From: Lentzea aerocolonigenes
GTDB lineage: Bacteria; Actinomycetota; Actinomycetes; Mycobacteriales; Pseudonocardiaceae
Direction of reading: 5' to 3'
Assembly: GCF_000974445.1 (NCBI RefSeq)
Contig: NZ_BBOJ01000017.1
Location: 248,001-312,000 of the forward strand
Length of the DNA: 64,000 nt
Shown: piece after piece, positions 52,278 through 62,254 of the stretch
Layout: every line of letters begins with the position of its first letter
Numbering within the stretch: position 1 is the stretch's first letter
Made by a program: the position numbers and the translations under genes
The notes under the pieces: generated by a model
Databases searched by the model: none
Seen by the model: the letters and a program-made list of their open reading frames with translations, nothing else
What the model was told of the DNA's origin: nothing

Positions 52278-55163
52278 TCAGTAGTAGAGCTCGTGCACAC
52301 GACGGGCCTCGCGTCTCACATCACCGTGCGGATGTTCCCTGGCGAAGTCCAGGATGAACTTTTCGGCATCCTCGCCACGTCCGCTGGACACGACGATTTG
52401 CCGGAGAACGTCCGAACTCACCAGACGGCCCCAGAACCAGGCGCGCAGGAGGCCGAGATCCACCACGGCACACACCCGGATCACCGCCGTGTGCGCACCT
52501 CTGTACCTTCGTTTTCCAAGCTTTTCCCACAAGAAGTCCCGCAGGTCGGGAGAGCTCCGCCACCCTCTCAGCAGCGCCAGCACGACAGCTTCGACCACAC
52601 CGTCTCCGGCGCCTGGATGTTCAAGCCTCGCCAGACGCAGAACGAGCTCGCGCGCGAAGATGTCTCCCGCCCAGGCGACCGAGAGGTGGTGCGCCAGCCA
52701 GATCGTGTGCGTGTAGGAGGTCTCGTTGGGGATTCGGTTCGCAATGGCCTCCAGCACTTCCGCTCGCCGAGGCCACTCGCGGTCGAGTGCTGTGATGAGC
52801 GGCTCGCGGACACGTCTGATCCGCTCCACCCGGAGTGCCTCCACGAATGCCCTGAAAACGGTCTCGTTGCCGGATTCCTTCTCCAGCGAGGCGATTGCCG
52901 CTCTCCGAACGGCTTCATCGTCGTCGCTGAGGCCGACCACCGCCGCCTGCAGACGGTCCGCAGCGGAGGAGACCGCGAGCTCGAGCTGAAAACCGATGAT
53001 CCGGTCACCGAGAACCTGCGCGTTTCGATAGGCCTCGATCTTCCTCAGGGTGTTCGCCGAGAAGGTCACGAGTCCCGCAATGGACCCGAGTACGGACACC
53101 ACTTCCGCGGCGTGGGCGGCGCGGTGGTCGGATCTGGGCGGGATGTGGTCCAACAACCCGACCAGCAGACGTGCGGTCTCCGTCGCCCACTCCTGGTCCT
53201 CCGGTGGCACCGAGCCCGCTTCTCCGAGGCAGCGAACGGCGAACGCCGTGACGAGCAGGTGGAAGCCGCTGACGAGGTGCTGCACGACCTCCCTGATCGG
53301 AGAACCCTGACCGGCCAGCATCGCGGAGAGCAGGAGCAGTGGTTCACGCCACTGGTCCTCGTCCCAGTGCGCCGCATACACCTCCTGCTTGAGCCAGCGG
53401 TAGTCCGCCTTCCTACGGTTGAACTCGGCCAGCACGTGCCTCGCCGCGAAGTACTCCATGAAGGTTCGGTGCACGAAGCCGAAAATCCCGTCGCCGGTCT
53501 CGGCCAGGATGAACGTTCGTTCCCGCAGGTGGTTCAGGATCTCGCGGGCGATCGCCTGCGCCTCACCCGGCGACTTCGCGTACTGCCGCTCCAGATACGC
53601 GCCGATGATGTCCCTCAGAGGCCCGTAGGCGATCGCATTCAGCTCGTACCCTGCACCGCACGAAGATGACAACATCGTCATTGCGATGTTCTGCAGGATC
53701 TCCGCCTTCTGTTCTCCGCCGACGCGGAAGTCCAGCGGCAGCAACTCCTTGGTGTCGATCTTCTTCCGTTTGACGTCCCAGTCCTCCAGCAGCACACCGG
53801 TGCACCGTTCATACAGCTGCCAGCGCTTCTCCGGAAGGTCCTGATGCTTGTAGATCACCGCCATCATGGTGAGCAGCAACGGGTTTCCTGCGAGCTCCTG
53901 CAGCCTGGGATTGTCCTCGATCCGACGAACCAGGCCGGCGGCATCGCGCTGATCGCTTTCCAGGCTGTAATGCCGATACCACCTCGGTACGAACTCGCGG
54001 ATCTCCTTCAGCCCGAAGTCGAGCAGCGTGTAGTGCTGGAATCCGGAGAGCCCGAGCTCGCTCTCGTCATAGCCGACGATCCGCGACGAGACGACAACCC
54101 TCGCGTTGGGGAACCTGCTGGTGAACGCGCAGAACTGGTCGATCACCCTGCTGCGTGCGGCGGGGTCGAAGATCTCGTCGAGGCCGTCGAAGAACACCAC
54201 CGCGCCGCAGTCCAGTGCATCGGCGAGTTGTGCCTGGCCGACCCGGATGTTGAACCTCTCCCAGATGCTCGCTCCGAGGTAGCTCAGGAAGTCCGGGCTG
54301 CGCACCAGGACGTACTCGCGCAGTTCGATCAGCAACACCAGCGGCAGGTTTCGCATCGACGACGGGACCCACCGCCCGTCACCCGCGATGTCGGACATCG
54401 CCAGCAGTGCTGCTTGGAACAGCGTGCTCTTGCCGCTGCCCGGCCCTCCGAGGATCACCTGCTTCGGCTCACGACCGAGCACCGCGATGCTGTCCTCGGC
54501 GAGCGCCGGACCGCCCACGCCCTCGTCGTCCGGCAGGTCGTAGTTCGGACGCCCGGAGCGGAGTTGTTGCGGGACGAAGACCTCCAGCAGCGGCACACGA
54601 GCCAGCCGGTCGTGCTGAGCCCCGGCGATCACCGAGAGGCGGACCCACCGGTACCTCTCGACCACGGCCTGCCTGTACTCGCCCCAGTCGGTAGTGGCCG
54701 AGACCGCGGCGTCGGACCTTTCCCACTTCTGGATGCCCTCACCGACCTGACGGGCGAGGTCGTCCTTCGACGTGAACAAGCCCGCGATGCGTGCATTGAG
54801 CAGCTCCTCGCGGAACTCGTCGACCTTGGGTGAGCGTTCCATCAGCTTGGGCGGCCAGGCCTCGTCGTCGGAGAGGACGAAGGCGAGGCAGGGCACGCCG
54901 GCGTCGAGGGCGGCGCGGTATTCCTGTTCTGTGATGGACTTTTCATCGCCGGGCGGAATGAAGCCGTAGCGCCAAGCCATGATCACGATGTACAGATCGG
55001 CAGAACGCACGTCTGTCAGGCACTTCTCGACCGGCCGGACGTCTTCCGCCACGTAGTACTCCATGGCGATGTCTTCGTGGCCGAGGCGGCGGATGGCACG
55101 GCGGACGGCCTCGCGGTGGTCGGGCAAGTCCGCGAACGTTGACGAGACGTAGACGCGCGCCAT
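52278..55163 (-). CDS. DUF4062-NACHT-HEAT protein (NLR-like STAND NTPase)
   Basis: A 961-aa protein. Residues 1-95 form a DUF4062 domain (VYVSSTFADLPDHREAVRRAI, YIVIMAWRYGFIPP), a TIR-like/SIR2-like Rossmann fold often found in front of STAND modules. The NACHT NTPase has Walker A GGPGSGKS at 239-246 and Walker B VVFFDGLDEI at 322-331, then the helical domain (NPLLLTMMAVIYKHQ, FVHRTFMEYFAARHVL). The last 350 residues are HEAT-like helices (DDDEAVRRAAIASLEKESGN). This layout resembles bacterial NLR-like antiphage proteins; the trigger is unknown. Confidence 0.87.
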   Translation of the reverse strand: MARVYVSSTFADLPDHREAVRRAIRRLGHEDIAMEYYVAEDVRPVEKCLTDVRSADLYIVIMAWRYGFIPPGDEKSITEQEYRAALDAGVPCLAFVLSDDEAWPPKLMERSPKVDEFREELLNARIAGLFTSKDDLARQVGEGIQKWERSDAAVSATTDWGEYRQAVVERYRWVRLSVIAGAQHDRLARVPLLEVFVPQQLRSGRPNYDLPDDEGVGGPALAEDSIAVLGREPKQVILGGPGSGKSTLFQAALLAMSDIAGDGRWVPSSMRNLPLVLLIELREYVLVRSPDFLSYLGASIWERFNIRVGQAQLADALDCGAVVFFDGLDEIFDPAARSRVIDQFCAFTSRFPNARVVVSSRIVGYDESELGLSGFQHYTLLDFGLKEIREFVPRWYRHYSLESDQRDAAGLVRRIEDNPRLQELAGNPLLLTMMAVIYKHQDLPEKRWQLYERCTGVLLEDWDVKRKKIDTKELLPLDFRVGGEQKAEILQNIAMTMLSSSCGAGYELNAIAYGPLRDIIGAYLERQYAKSPGEAQAIAREILNHLRERTFILAETGDGIFGFVHRTFMEYFAARHVLAEFNRRKADYRWLKQEVYAAHWDEDQWREPLLLLSAMLAGQGSPIREVVQHLVSGFHLLVTAFAVRCLGEAGSVPPEDQEWATETARLLVGLLDHIPPRSDHRAAHAAEVVSVLGSIAGLVTFSANTLRKIEAYRNAQVLGDRIIGFQLELAVSSAADRLQAAVVGLSDDDEAVRRAAIASLEKESGNETVFRAFVEALRVERIRRVREPLITALDREWPRRAEVLEAIANRIPNETSYTHTIWLAHHLSVAWAGDIFARELVLRLARLEHPGAGDGVVEAVVLALLRGWRSSPDLRDFLWEKLGKRRYRGAHTAVIRVCAVVDLGLLRAWFWGRLVSSDVLRQIVVSSGRGEDAEKFILDFAREHPHGDVRREARRVHELYY

Positions 55164-55214
55164 CCAGCAATGTTCGCACGAGAAAGGCGAGCGGCCCGGA
55201 AGCCCGCCCGCCGC

Positions 55215-55646
55215 TCACCCGTTGGTCGGCAGGATGCCGAACTTCTCCTCGACCATCTCCCAGAACACGTCGACGGCGTCCTCGACCTTGTACTGCCGGT
55301 ATTCCCACCGGCGGTACTCGCTCCAGAAGGCGAGCCCCATGTGGCCGCGCAGGGTCGGGTAGTTCGCCGGAGAGACGACGAAAATCGACTCGCGCTCACC
55401 GGCTTTCGCGTGCGCCGGCACGACCGTGAGGTCGTGCATGGAACTGATCACGAGCAGCTGATCCGAAACTCCGCTCGCCAGCACGCTGTCGATGATCTCG
55501 GCCAGGTACCCGAAACCGGCCTCCGCCAGCGGGCCCGTGACGTACCACCCCTGCGCGTAACCGGTGAGCCGCTCCCATCTCTCGCTCGGAAACTCCTCGC
55601 CGACAGGCTGGTACGGCCACTCCGAGGCGCTCTCCACGCCGATCAC
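55215..55646 (-). CDS. Unknown protein upstream of the DUF4062-NACHT gene
   Basis: A 143-aa soluble protein rich in aromatic residues (ERLTGYAQGWYVTGPL, GLAFWSEYRRWEYRQYKVEDA, VFWEMVEEKFGIL). No family recognised. GTG 55646 is assumed; a second GTG at 55637 is possible and neither has a good Shine-Dalgarno. It is on the same strand as, and 51 bp before, the NACHT gene. A gagcggc/gccgctc hairpin (55189-55216) spans its stop codon and could tune expression of that gene. The position suggests a partner or regulator of the NLR-like protein. Confidence 0.6.
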   Translation of the reverse strand: MIGVESASEWPYQPVGEEFPSERWERLTGYAQGWYVTGPLAEAGFGYLAEIIDSVLASGVSDQLLVISSMHDLTVVPAHAKAGERESIFVVSPANYPTLRGHMGLAFWSEYRRWEYRQYKVEDAVDVFWEMVEEKFGILPTNG

Positions 55647-55659
55647 GCTACCGAAAGGC

Positions 55660-55697
55660 GAACGCCCCGGCCGACGTCGTTGTCGGCCGAGGCGTTC
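55660..55697 (-). terminator. Terminator after gltD
   Basis: 55660-55675 pairs with 55682-55697 at 15 of 16 positions around gtcgtt, 30 bp beyond the gltD stop and upstream of the 143-aa gene. Confidence 0.8.
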
Positions 55698-55727
55698 ATG
55701 CTGCTCCCCGCGGGTCGGACTCCGTTG

Positions 55728-57233
55728 TCAGACCACAGCGAGCGGAAGCTGGTTCGGGATCACCGGCGAAGGCAGGTTCGACGAGCCTGTGAGGAACTTG
55801 TCCACGGCGTTGGCCACGGACCGGCCCTCCGCGATCGCCCACACGACCAGGGACGCGCCACGGTGGGCGTCGCCGCAGACGAACACACCGGGTGCCGAGG
55901 TCTGCCAGTCGGAGCCGCAGGAGATCGTGCCGCGCGCCGACAGCGAGATGCCCAGGTCGTCGAGCAGGCGCATGTGCTCCACGCCCTCGAAGCCGATCGC
56001 CAGCAGCACCATGTCCGCGGGCAGCATCTCGACCTCGTCGGTCACCGGGATCACCGAGCGGCGGCCGGACGAGTCCTTCTCGACGCGCACCTGCTGCAGC
56101 TCGATGAACCGCACGTGGCCGTCCTCGTCGCCGACGAAGCGGCGCACGGCCACGGCGAAGCGGCGTTCTCCCGCCTCCTCGTGGGCCGGGTAGGTGCGCA
56201 GGATGTGCGGCCACACCGGCCAGGGCGAGCGGTCGTCGTCGCGGACGCTGGGCGGCAGCGGGTACTGGTCGAGCTGCGTCACGGACAGCGCGCCCTGGCG
56301 GGTCGCGGTGCCGTAGCAGTCGGCGCCCGTGTCGCCACCGCCGATGACGATGACGTGCTTGCCCTCGGCCGAGATCGCCGACGGGCCGTCGCCCTCGCAG
56401 GCGCGGTTCGCGGGGACCAGGTGGTCCATCGCGAGGTGCACACCCTTGAGCTCGCGCCCAGGAGTCGTCTTGTCGTCGCGGCCGCGCAACGCACCGACCG
56501 CGAGCACGACCGCGTCGAACTCGGCCCGCAGCTGCTCGACCGTGACGTCGACGCCGACCTCGCAGCCGGTGACGAACTTGGTGCCCTCCTTGCGGAGCTG
56601 AGCCAGCCGGCGGTCGAGGACCTTCTTCTCCATCTTGAACTCGGGGATGCCGTACCGCAGCAACCCGCCAAGACGGTCGTCCCGTTCGTAGACGACGACT
56701 TCGTGACCGGCACGGGTCAGCTGCTGCGCGGCGGCGAGACCGGCCGGACCGGAACCGACGACGGCGACGCGCTTGCCGGAGGACACGGTCGCCTGGGACG
56801 GCTGGACGTAGCCGTTCTCCCACGACATGTCCGCGATGGTCTCCTCGACCCGCTTGATCGCGACCGCACCGCCCGCGTCGTGCGAGATCGCCAGCACGCA
56901 CGCCGCTTCGCACGGCGCCGGGCACAACCGGCCCGTGAACTCCGGGAAGTTGTTGGTGGCGTGCAGGCGGTCCGAGGCGAGCTCCCAGTCGCCGCGGCGC
57001 ACCAGGTCGTTCCACTCCGGGATCAGGTTCCCGAGCGGACAACCCGCGGTTCCGCTGTGGCAGAAGGGAATGCCGCAGTCCATGCACCGCGTCGCCTGCG
57101 TGCGCACGGCGGCGTTGCGCTCTTCAGGAGCCTCGGCGAGGTAGACCTCGTTCCAGTCCTGCAAGCGTTCCGGCTTCGGACGCTTCGGCGCGTCGGACCG
57201 GGTGTACTTCATGAAACCCTGTGGATCAGCCAC
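55728..57233 (-). CDS. gltD: Glutamate synthase (NADPH) small subunit
   Basis: A 501-aa flavoprotein that passes electrons from NADPH to the large subunit. The Cys clusters for the iron-sulfur centres are in the N-terminal domain ([19 protein letters not shown]). FAD site [22 protein letters not shown] site [18 protein letters not shown]-terminal [22 protein letters not shown] 57233 overlaps the gltB stop by 8 bp; an internal ATG at 57212 is less likely. Confidence 0.95.
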   Translation of the reverse strand: MADPQGFMKYTRSDAPKRPKPERLQDWNEVYLAEAPEERNAAVRTQATRCMDCGIPFCHSGTAGCPLGNLIPEWNDLVRRGDWELASDRLHATNNFPEFTGRLCPAPCEAACVLAISHDAGGAVAIKRVEETIADMSWENGYVQPSQATVSSGKRVAVVGSGPAGLAAAQQLTRAGHEVVVYERDDRLGGLLRYGIPEFKMEKKVLDRRLAQLRKEGTKFVTGCEVGVDVTVEQLRAEFDAVVLAVGALRGRDDKTTPGRELKGVHLAMDHLVPANRACEGDGPSAISAEGKHVIVIGGGDTGADCYGTATRQGALSVTQLDQYPLPPSVRDDDRSPWPVWPHILRTYPAHEEAGERRFAVAVRRFVGDEDGHVRFIELQQVRVEKDSSGRRSVIPVTDEVEMLPADMVLLAIGFEGVEHMRLLDDLGISLSARGTISCGSDWQTSAPGVFVCGDAHRGASLVVWAIAEGRSVANAVDKFLTGSSNLPSPVIPNQLPLAVV

Positions 57234-60200
57234 GAGACGCCTCCATGACAGCCGCGTCAACGTCCCGGCCCTCGGCGCGAGCGAGACGCATGGCCTCGAG
57301 AACGCGCTGGTAGTCGCCGGGCATGACCTTCGTGAACGCACCGGCTCGCCGAGTCCAGTCACCGAGCAGCGAAGCAGCCACGGCGGAACCCGTGTGCTCG
57401 TGGTGCTTGGTGACGGCGTCCTTGAGCCAACGCAGGTCCTCGGCGCTGAGGCGCTGCAGTTGCACCATCTCCTGGTTCACCGACAACGGGTCCAGGTCGA
57501 GCACGTACGCGATACCACCGGACATGCCGGCCGCGACGTTGCGCCCGGTCGGCCCGAGCACCACTGCCCGGCCACCGGTCATGTATTCGAACGCGTGGTC
57601 GCCCACGCCCTCCGCCACGAGCAGCGCACCGGAGTTGCGGACGCAGAACCGCTCACCGACACGGCCGCGAAGGAAGACCTCACCGGACGTCGCGCCGTAG
57701 CCGATCACGTTGCCCGCGATCACCTGGTCCTCGGCGCGGAACGGCGCGTCGTCGTGCGGCCGCACGATGATCCGCCCGCCGGACAGGCCCTTGCCGACGT
57801 AGTCGTTCGCGTCGCCGACCATCTCCAGCGTGATGCCGCGCGGCAGGAACGCGCCGAGCGACTGGCCGGCGGACCCGGTGAGCTTCACCCGGATCGTGTC
57901 GTCCTCCAGGCCTTCGCCGCCGTAGCGACGGGTGACCTCGGCGCCGAGCAGCGTGCCGACCGTGCGGTTGACGTTGCGGACCGGCAGCTCCAGGTTGACC
58001 TGGTGCGCGTCCTCCAGCGCCGCCTCCGCGAGCTGGATCAGCGTGCGGTCCAGGGCCTTGTCCAGGCCGTGGTCCTGGTCGCGGATCTTGCGCTTCGCCG
58101 TCGGGTACGGGGTTTCCGGCACCTCGAAGACCGGGGTGAGGTTCAGGCCCTCGGTCTTCCAGTGCTCGATCGCCTCGTCCTTGTCGAGCAGCTCGGCGTG
58201 ACCGACGGCCTCGTCGATCGTGCGGAAACCGAGCTCCGCCAGCAGTTCCCTGGCTTCCTGCGCCACGAACTCGAAGAAGTTCACGACGTGGTCGGCCTGG
58301 CCGGTGTAGCGGGCGCGCAGGTCGGGGTTCTGCGTGGCGACGCCGACGGGACACGTGTCGAGGTGGCAGACGCGCATCATCACGCAGCCCGCGACGATCA
58401 GCGGTGCCGTGGCGAAGCCGAACTCCTCCGCGCCCAGCAGCGCCGCGACGACGACGTCACGGCCGGTGCGCATCGCGCCGTCGACCTGGACGGTGATGCG
58501 GTCGCGCAAACCGTTGAGCAGCAACGTCTGCTGGGTCTCGGCGAGGCCGATCTCCCACGGCGTTCCCGCGTGCTTGAGCGAGTTCATCGGCGAGGCACCG
58601 GTGCCGCCGTCGTAGCCGGAGATCAGCACGACGTCCGCGTGGGCCTTGGCGACACCCGCGGCGACGGTGCCGACACCGATCGACGAGACGAGCTTCACGT
58701 GAACCCGCGCCTGCTCGTTCGCGTTCTTCAGATCGTGGATGAGCTGCGCCAGGTCCTCGATCGAGTAGATGTCGTGGTGCGGCGGCGGCGAGATGAGACC
58801 GACGCCGGGCGTCGAGTGCCGGGTGCGCGCGATCCACGGGTAGACCTTGAAGCCGGGCAGCTGGCCGCCCTCGCCGGGCTTCGCGCCCTGCGCCATCTTG
58901 ATCTGGATGTCCGTGGAGTTCACCAGGTACTCGCTCGTGACGCCGAACCGTCCACTCGCGACCTGCTTGACCGCCGAACGGCGCTCCGGGTCGTACAGGC
59001 GCTCGCGGTCCTCGCCGCCCTCACCGCTGTTCGAACGACCGCCGAGGCGGTTCATCGCGATGGCGAGGGTCTCGTGCGCCTCGGCCGAGATCGAGCCGTA
59101 CGACATGGCGCCGGTGTTGAAGCGCTTGACGATCGAGCTGACCGGCTCGACCTCGTCGATCGGGATCGGCGTGCGGCCCTCGGTGCGGAACTTGAACAGT
59201 CCGCGCAACGTGCCGCCCTGCCGCGAGATGCGCTCGACCTCCGCCGTGTACTGGCGGAAGACGTCCTCCTTGCGCGTCTTCGTGGCGTGCTGCAACAGGA
59301 ACACCGTCTCCGGCGTGAACAGGTGCAGCTCGCCCTCGCGGCGGTACTGGTACTCGCCACCGACCTCGAGCCGGCGGTGTTCACGCGCCGTCGGGTTGTC
59401 CGGGTGCGCGCGGCGGTGGCGCAGCGCGACTTCCTCGGCCAGCACGTCGAGGCCGGCTCCACCGAGCTTGGACTGCGTGCCGGTGAAGTACTCGTCGAGC
59501 AGGTCGTTCGACAGGCCGACCGCCTCGAAGATCTGCGCCGCGGTGTAGGCGCCGACGGTCGAGATGCCCATCTTCGACATGATCTTCAGGACGCCCTTCA
59601 CGAGCGCCTTGACGTAGTTGCGGACCGCCTTGTGCGCCGGGACGCCGGTGATGGCGCCCTGGCTGATCAGGTCCTCGATCGTCTCGAACGCGAGGTACGG
59701 GTTCACCGCGGCGGCGCCGTAGCTCAGCAGCGCGGCGACGTGGTGGACCTCGCGGCAGTCGCCGGACTCGACGACGAGCGCGACGCGCAGCCGTTCCTTG
59801 GTGCGCACCAGGTGGTGGTGCACCGCGGAAACGAGCAGCAGCGACGGGATCGGCGCCATCCGGTGGTCGGAGTCGCGGTCACTCAGCACCAGCGTGCGAG
59901 CGCCGTTCGCGATGGCCTCCGACGCCTCGCGACGCACGCGCTCGATGGCCGCCGCGAGCGCGTCGCCGCCACCGTCCACCTCGTACAGTCCAGAAAGGAC
60001 GGTGCAGGCGAAGCCGGGCAGGTCGCCGTCGTCGTTGATGTGGATGAGCTTCGCGAGCTCGTCGTTGTCGATGACCGGGTAGTCGAGCGTCACGTGGCGG
60101 CACGACACCGGGCCGGGGTCGAGCAGGTTCTGCTCAGGACCCATCACGCGCTTGACGGACGTGACGATCTCTTCGCGGATCGCGTCCAGCGGCGGGTTGG

Positions 60201-61749
60201 TGACCTGCGCGAAGTTCTGCACGAAGTAGTCGTAGAGCAACCGGGAACGCTGCGACAGCGCGGCGACCGGGGTGTCCGTGCCCATGGACGCGAGCGGTTC
60301 CATGCCCGAGACCGACATGGGCGTGAGCAGGATCCGCAGCTCCTCCTCGGTGTAGCCGAAGGTGAGCTGGCGGCGCACGACGGACTCGTGGCTCTGCAAC
60401 ACGTGCTCGCGGTCCTGCAGGTCGGCGAGGTCGAGCAGACCGGCGTGCAGCCACTCGTCGTAGGGCTGCTCCGAGGCCAGGTTCGACTTGAGCTCGTCGT
60501 CGTCGATGATCCGGCCCTCGGTGGTGTCCACCAGGAACATGCGGCCCGGCTGCAGGCGGCCCTTCGCGACCACCTGGTCGGACGGCACGTCGAGCACGCC
60601 GGTCTCGGACGCCAGCACCACGCGGCCGTCCGCGGTCTGCCACCAGCGCGCGGGGCGCAGCCCGTTGCGGTCGAGCACGGCGCCGACGATCTCGCCGTCG
60701 GTGAACGTGACACAGGCCGGGCCGTCCCACGGCTCCATCAGGGAGGCGTGGAACTGGTAGAACGCACGGCGCTTCGGGTCCATCGTGGCGTGGTTCTCCC
60801 ACGCCTCCGGGATCATCATCAGCACCGCGTGCGGCAGGCTTCGGCCGCCGAGGTGCAGCAGCTCCAGCACCTCGTCGAACGACGCCGAGTCCGACCCCTC
60901 GGGGTCGCAGATCGGGAACAGCCGCGCGAGGTCGCCGGGGATGAGGTCGCTCTCCAGCAACGCTTCGCGGGCGCGCATGCGGTTGCGGTTGCCGCGGACG
61001 GTGTTGATCTCACCGTTGTGCGCGACGAACCGGAACGGGTGCGCCAGCGGCCACGAGGGGAAGGTGTTCGTGGAGAAACGGCTGTGCACCAACGCGATCG
61101 CCGTGTAGAGGCGCTCGTCGTGCAGGTCGGGGAAGAACGCCGGCAGCTGCTCGGTCGTCAGCATTCCCTTGTAGACGATCGTGCGCGCGGACAGCGACGG
61201 GAAGTACACGCTGCCCTCGTGCTCGACCCGCTTGCGCAGGCAGAACGCCAGGCGGTCCAGCGCGATGCCGGACTCGTCGCGCGTGCCCTTCACGAACAAC
61301 TGCGCGAAGTGCGGCGCCACCGACAGCGCCGTCGGGCCGACATCCGCCTTCTCCGGGTCGACCGGCACGTCGCGCCAGCCGAGAACGACGAGGTTCTCCT
61401 CTTCCGCGATGCGCTCGATCTGCTCCATCGCGGCAGCACGTTCTTCGGCTTCAAACGGAAGGAAAGCGATTCCTGCCGCGTACTGCCCGCGTTCCGGCAG
61501 GTCGAAACCGACGACCGCGCGGAGGAACTCGTCGGGCAGCTGCAGGAGGATGCCGGCACCGTCACCCGACGTGGGCTCGGCACCGGCGGCACCCCGGTGC
61601 TCCAGGTTCGCCAGCGCCGTCAGGGCATCGCTCACGATGCCGTGGGAACGCCTGCCCTGGATGTCGGCCACCATGGCGACACCGCAGGCGTCGCGCTCAT
61701 CAGCGGGGTCGTAGAGACCCTGGGGGCCGGGGATGGCGGAGAAGATCAC
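57226..61749 (-). CDS. gltB: Glutamate synthase (NADPH) large subunit
   Basis: A 1507-aa enzyme making two glutamates from glutamine and 2-oxoglutarate. The class-II amidotransferase nucleophile is C22 ([11 protein letters not shown]), after a 21-residue propeptide. FMN/synthase domain with the 3Fe-4S motif [15 protein letters not shown], and a C-terminal GXGXG beta-helix domain ([19 protein letters not shown]). GTG start with AAGGAGG 8 nt upstream. Size normal; operon with gltD. Confidence 0.97.
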   Translation of the reverse strand: MIFSAIPGPQGLYDPADERDACGVAMVADIQGRRSHGIVSDALTALANLEHRGAAGAEPTSGDGAGILLQLPDEFLRAVVGFDLPERGQYAAGIAFLPFEAEERAAAMEQIERIAEEENLVVLGWRDVPVDPEKADVGPTALSVAPHFAQLFVKGTRDESGIALDRLAFCLRKRVEHEGSVYFPSLSARTIVYKGMLTTEQLPAFFPDLHDERLYTAIALVHSRFSTNTFPSWPLAHPFRFVAHNGEINTVRGNRNRMRAREALLESDLIPGDLARLFPICDPEGSDSASFDEVLELLHLGGRSLPHAVLMMIPEAWENHATMDPKRRAFYQFHASLMEPWDGPACVTFTDGEIVGAVLDRNGLRPARWWQTADGRVVLASETGVLDVPSDQVVAKGRLQPGRMFLVDTTEGRIIDDDELKSNLASEQPYDEWLHAGLLDLADLQDREHVLQSHESVVRRQLTFGYTEEELRILLTPMSVSGMEPLASMGTDTPVAALSQRSRLLYDYFVQNFAQVTNPPLDAIREEIVTSVKRVMGPEQNLLDPGPVSCRHVTLDYPVIDNDELAKLIHINDDGDLPGFACTVLSGLYEVDGGGDALAAAIERVRREASEAIANGARTLVLSDRDSDHRMAPIPSLLLVSAVHHHLVRTKERLRVALVVESGDCREVHHVAALLSYGAAAVNPYLAFETIEDLISQGAITGVPAHKAVRNYVKALVKGVLKIMSKMGISTVGAYTAAQIFEAVGLSNDLLDEYFTGTQSKLGGAGLDVLAEEVALRHRRAHPDNPTAREHRRLEVGGEYQYRREGELHLFTPETVFLLQHATKTRKEDVFRQYTAEVERISRQGGTLRGLFKFRTEGRTPIPIDEVEPVSSIVKRFNTGAMSYGSISAEAHETLAIAMNRLGGRSNSGEGGEDRERLYDPERRSAVKQVASGRFGVTSEYLVNSTDIQIKMAQGAKPGEGGQLPGFKVYPWIARTRHSTPGVGLISPPPHHDIYSIEDLAQLIHDLKNANEQARVHVKLVSSIGVGTVAAGVAKAHADVVLISGYDGGTGASPMNSLKHAGTPWEIGLAETQQTLLLNGLRDRITVQVDGAMRTGRDVVVAALLGAEEFGFATAPLIVAGCVMMRVCHLDTCPVGVATQNPDLRARYTGQADHVVNFFEFVAQEARELLAELGFRTIDEAVGHAELLDKDEAIEHWKTEGLNLTPVFEVPETPYPTAKRKIRDQDHGLDKALDRTLIQLAEAALEDAHQVNLELPVRNVNRTVGTLLGAEVTRRYGGEGLEDDTIRVKLTGSAGQSLGAFLPRGITLEMVGDANDYVGKGLSGGRIIVRPHDDAPFRAEDQVIAGNVIGYGATSGEVFLRGRVGERFCVRNSGALLVAEGVGDHAFEYMTGGRAVVLGPTGRNVAAGMSGGIAYVLDLDPLSVNQEMVQLQRLSAEDLRWLKDAVTKHHEHTGSAVAASLLGDWTRRAGAFTKVMPGDYQRVLEAMRLARAEGRDVDAAVMEASRG

Positions 61750-62148
61750 TGCGCAGACCTCCTTCGTCGTCCTCGCTAAAGAACAAAGTCCTCGTGCTCA
61801 GACCTCGTACCAACAGGTGGGAGCACGGGACGACGATGGCCCGCGTGTTGACGCGACTTTAACAGCCGCGAAACCCAGGGACACCCGCCAATGGGTGATC
61901 TAGGTCATGGATGTGTAACGATTCCCCGCAGCGGAGCGACATTGCGGCCAACGTCGGCGTTCGTTACAGCCGAGTTAGCGTAACCGACCGTTCAACATCA
62001 ACCAGCCTGATGAGAGCTGCGCGACAATCACGGTTTGACAGTAGATCCAGTGGGTAACCCCACGTTTTCGCTGCTCCGCGCTCTGCCATCTCAGTTAGCG
62101 GACGCTCACCGCCGTTCGTTCAGGCGCAAAAGACCCTTTAGACGACCA
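61750..62148. promoter_or_regulatory. gltB promoter region with scattered GTTAC/GTAAC words
   Basis: About 400 bp between gltB and the dctA terminators, AT-richer than flanking genes. The 5-mer gtaac/gttac occurs at 61915-61919, 61963-61967, 61980-61984 and 62054-62058. GlnR boxes of actinomycetes contain GTnAC elements, so nitrogen control of gltBD is conceivable, but the companion GaAAC spacing is not convincing. A ttgaca at 62035-62040 has no good -10 partner. No gene seen. Confidence 0.35.
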
Positions 62149-62189
62149 AGGTCCCGTTCACCCGCGCCGCATGCGGGAGAACGGGACCT
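62149..62189 (-). terminator. Second hairpin downstream of the DctA-type gene
   Basis: A perfect 11-bp stem aggtcccgttc / gaacgggacct (62149-62159, 62179-62189) with a 19-nt loop that can pair further inside (cccgc/gcggg). Confidence 0.65.
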
Positions 62190-62212
62190 CGGCATACATG
62201 GAGGTCTGGTCG

Positions 62213-62248
62213 CGTGGCCGGAGGCGGGAAGAGACGCCTCCGGCCACG
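62213..62248 (-). terminator. Terminator directly after the DctA-type gene
   Basis: A perfect 14-bp stem (62213-62226 / 62235-62248) with an 8-nt loop, 6 bp from the stop codon. Confidence 0.85.
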
Positions 62249-62254
62249 GACGTC

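Noticed and set aside
57202-61779. 1525-codon open frame on the plus strand opposite gltB
   Set aside because: Antisense shadow of a GC-rich gene; gltB has full catalytic motifs, a Shine-Dalgarno and a partner gltD.
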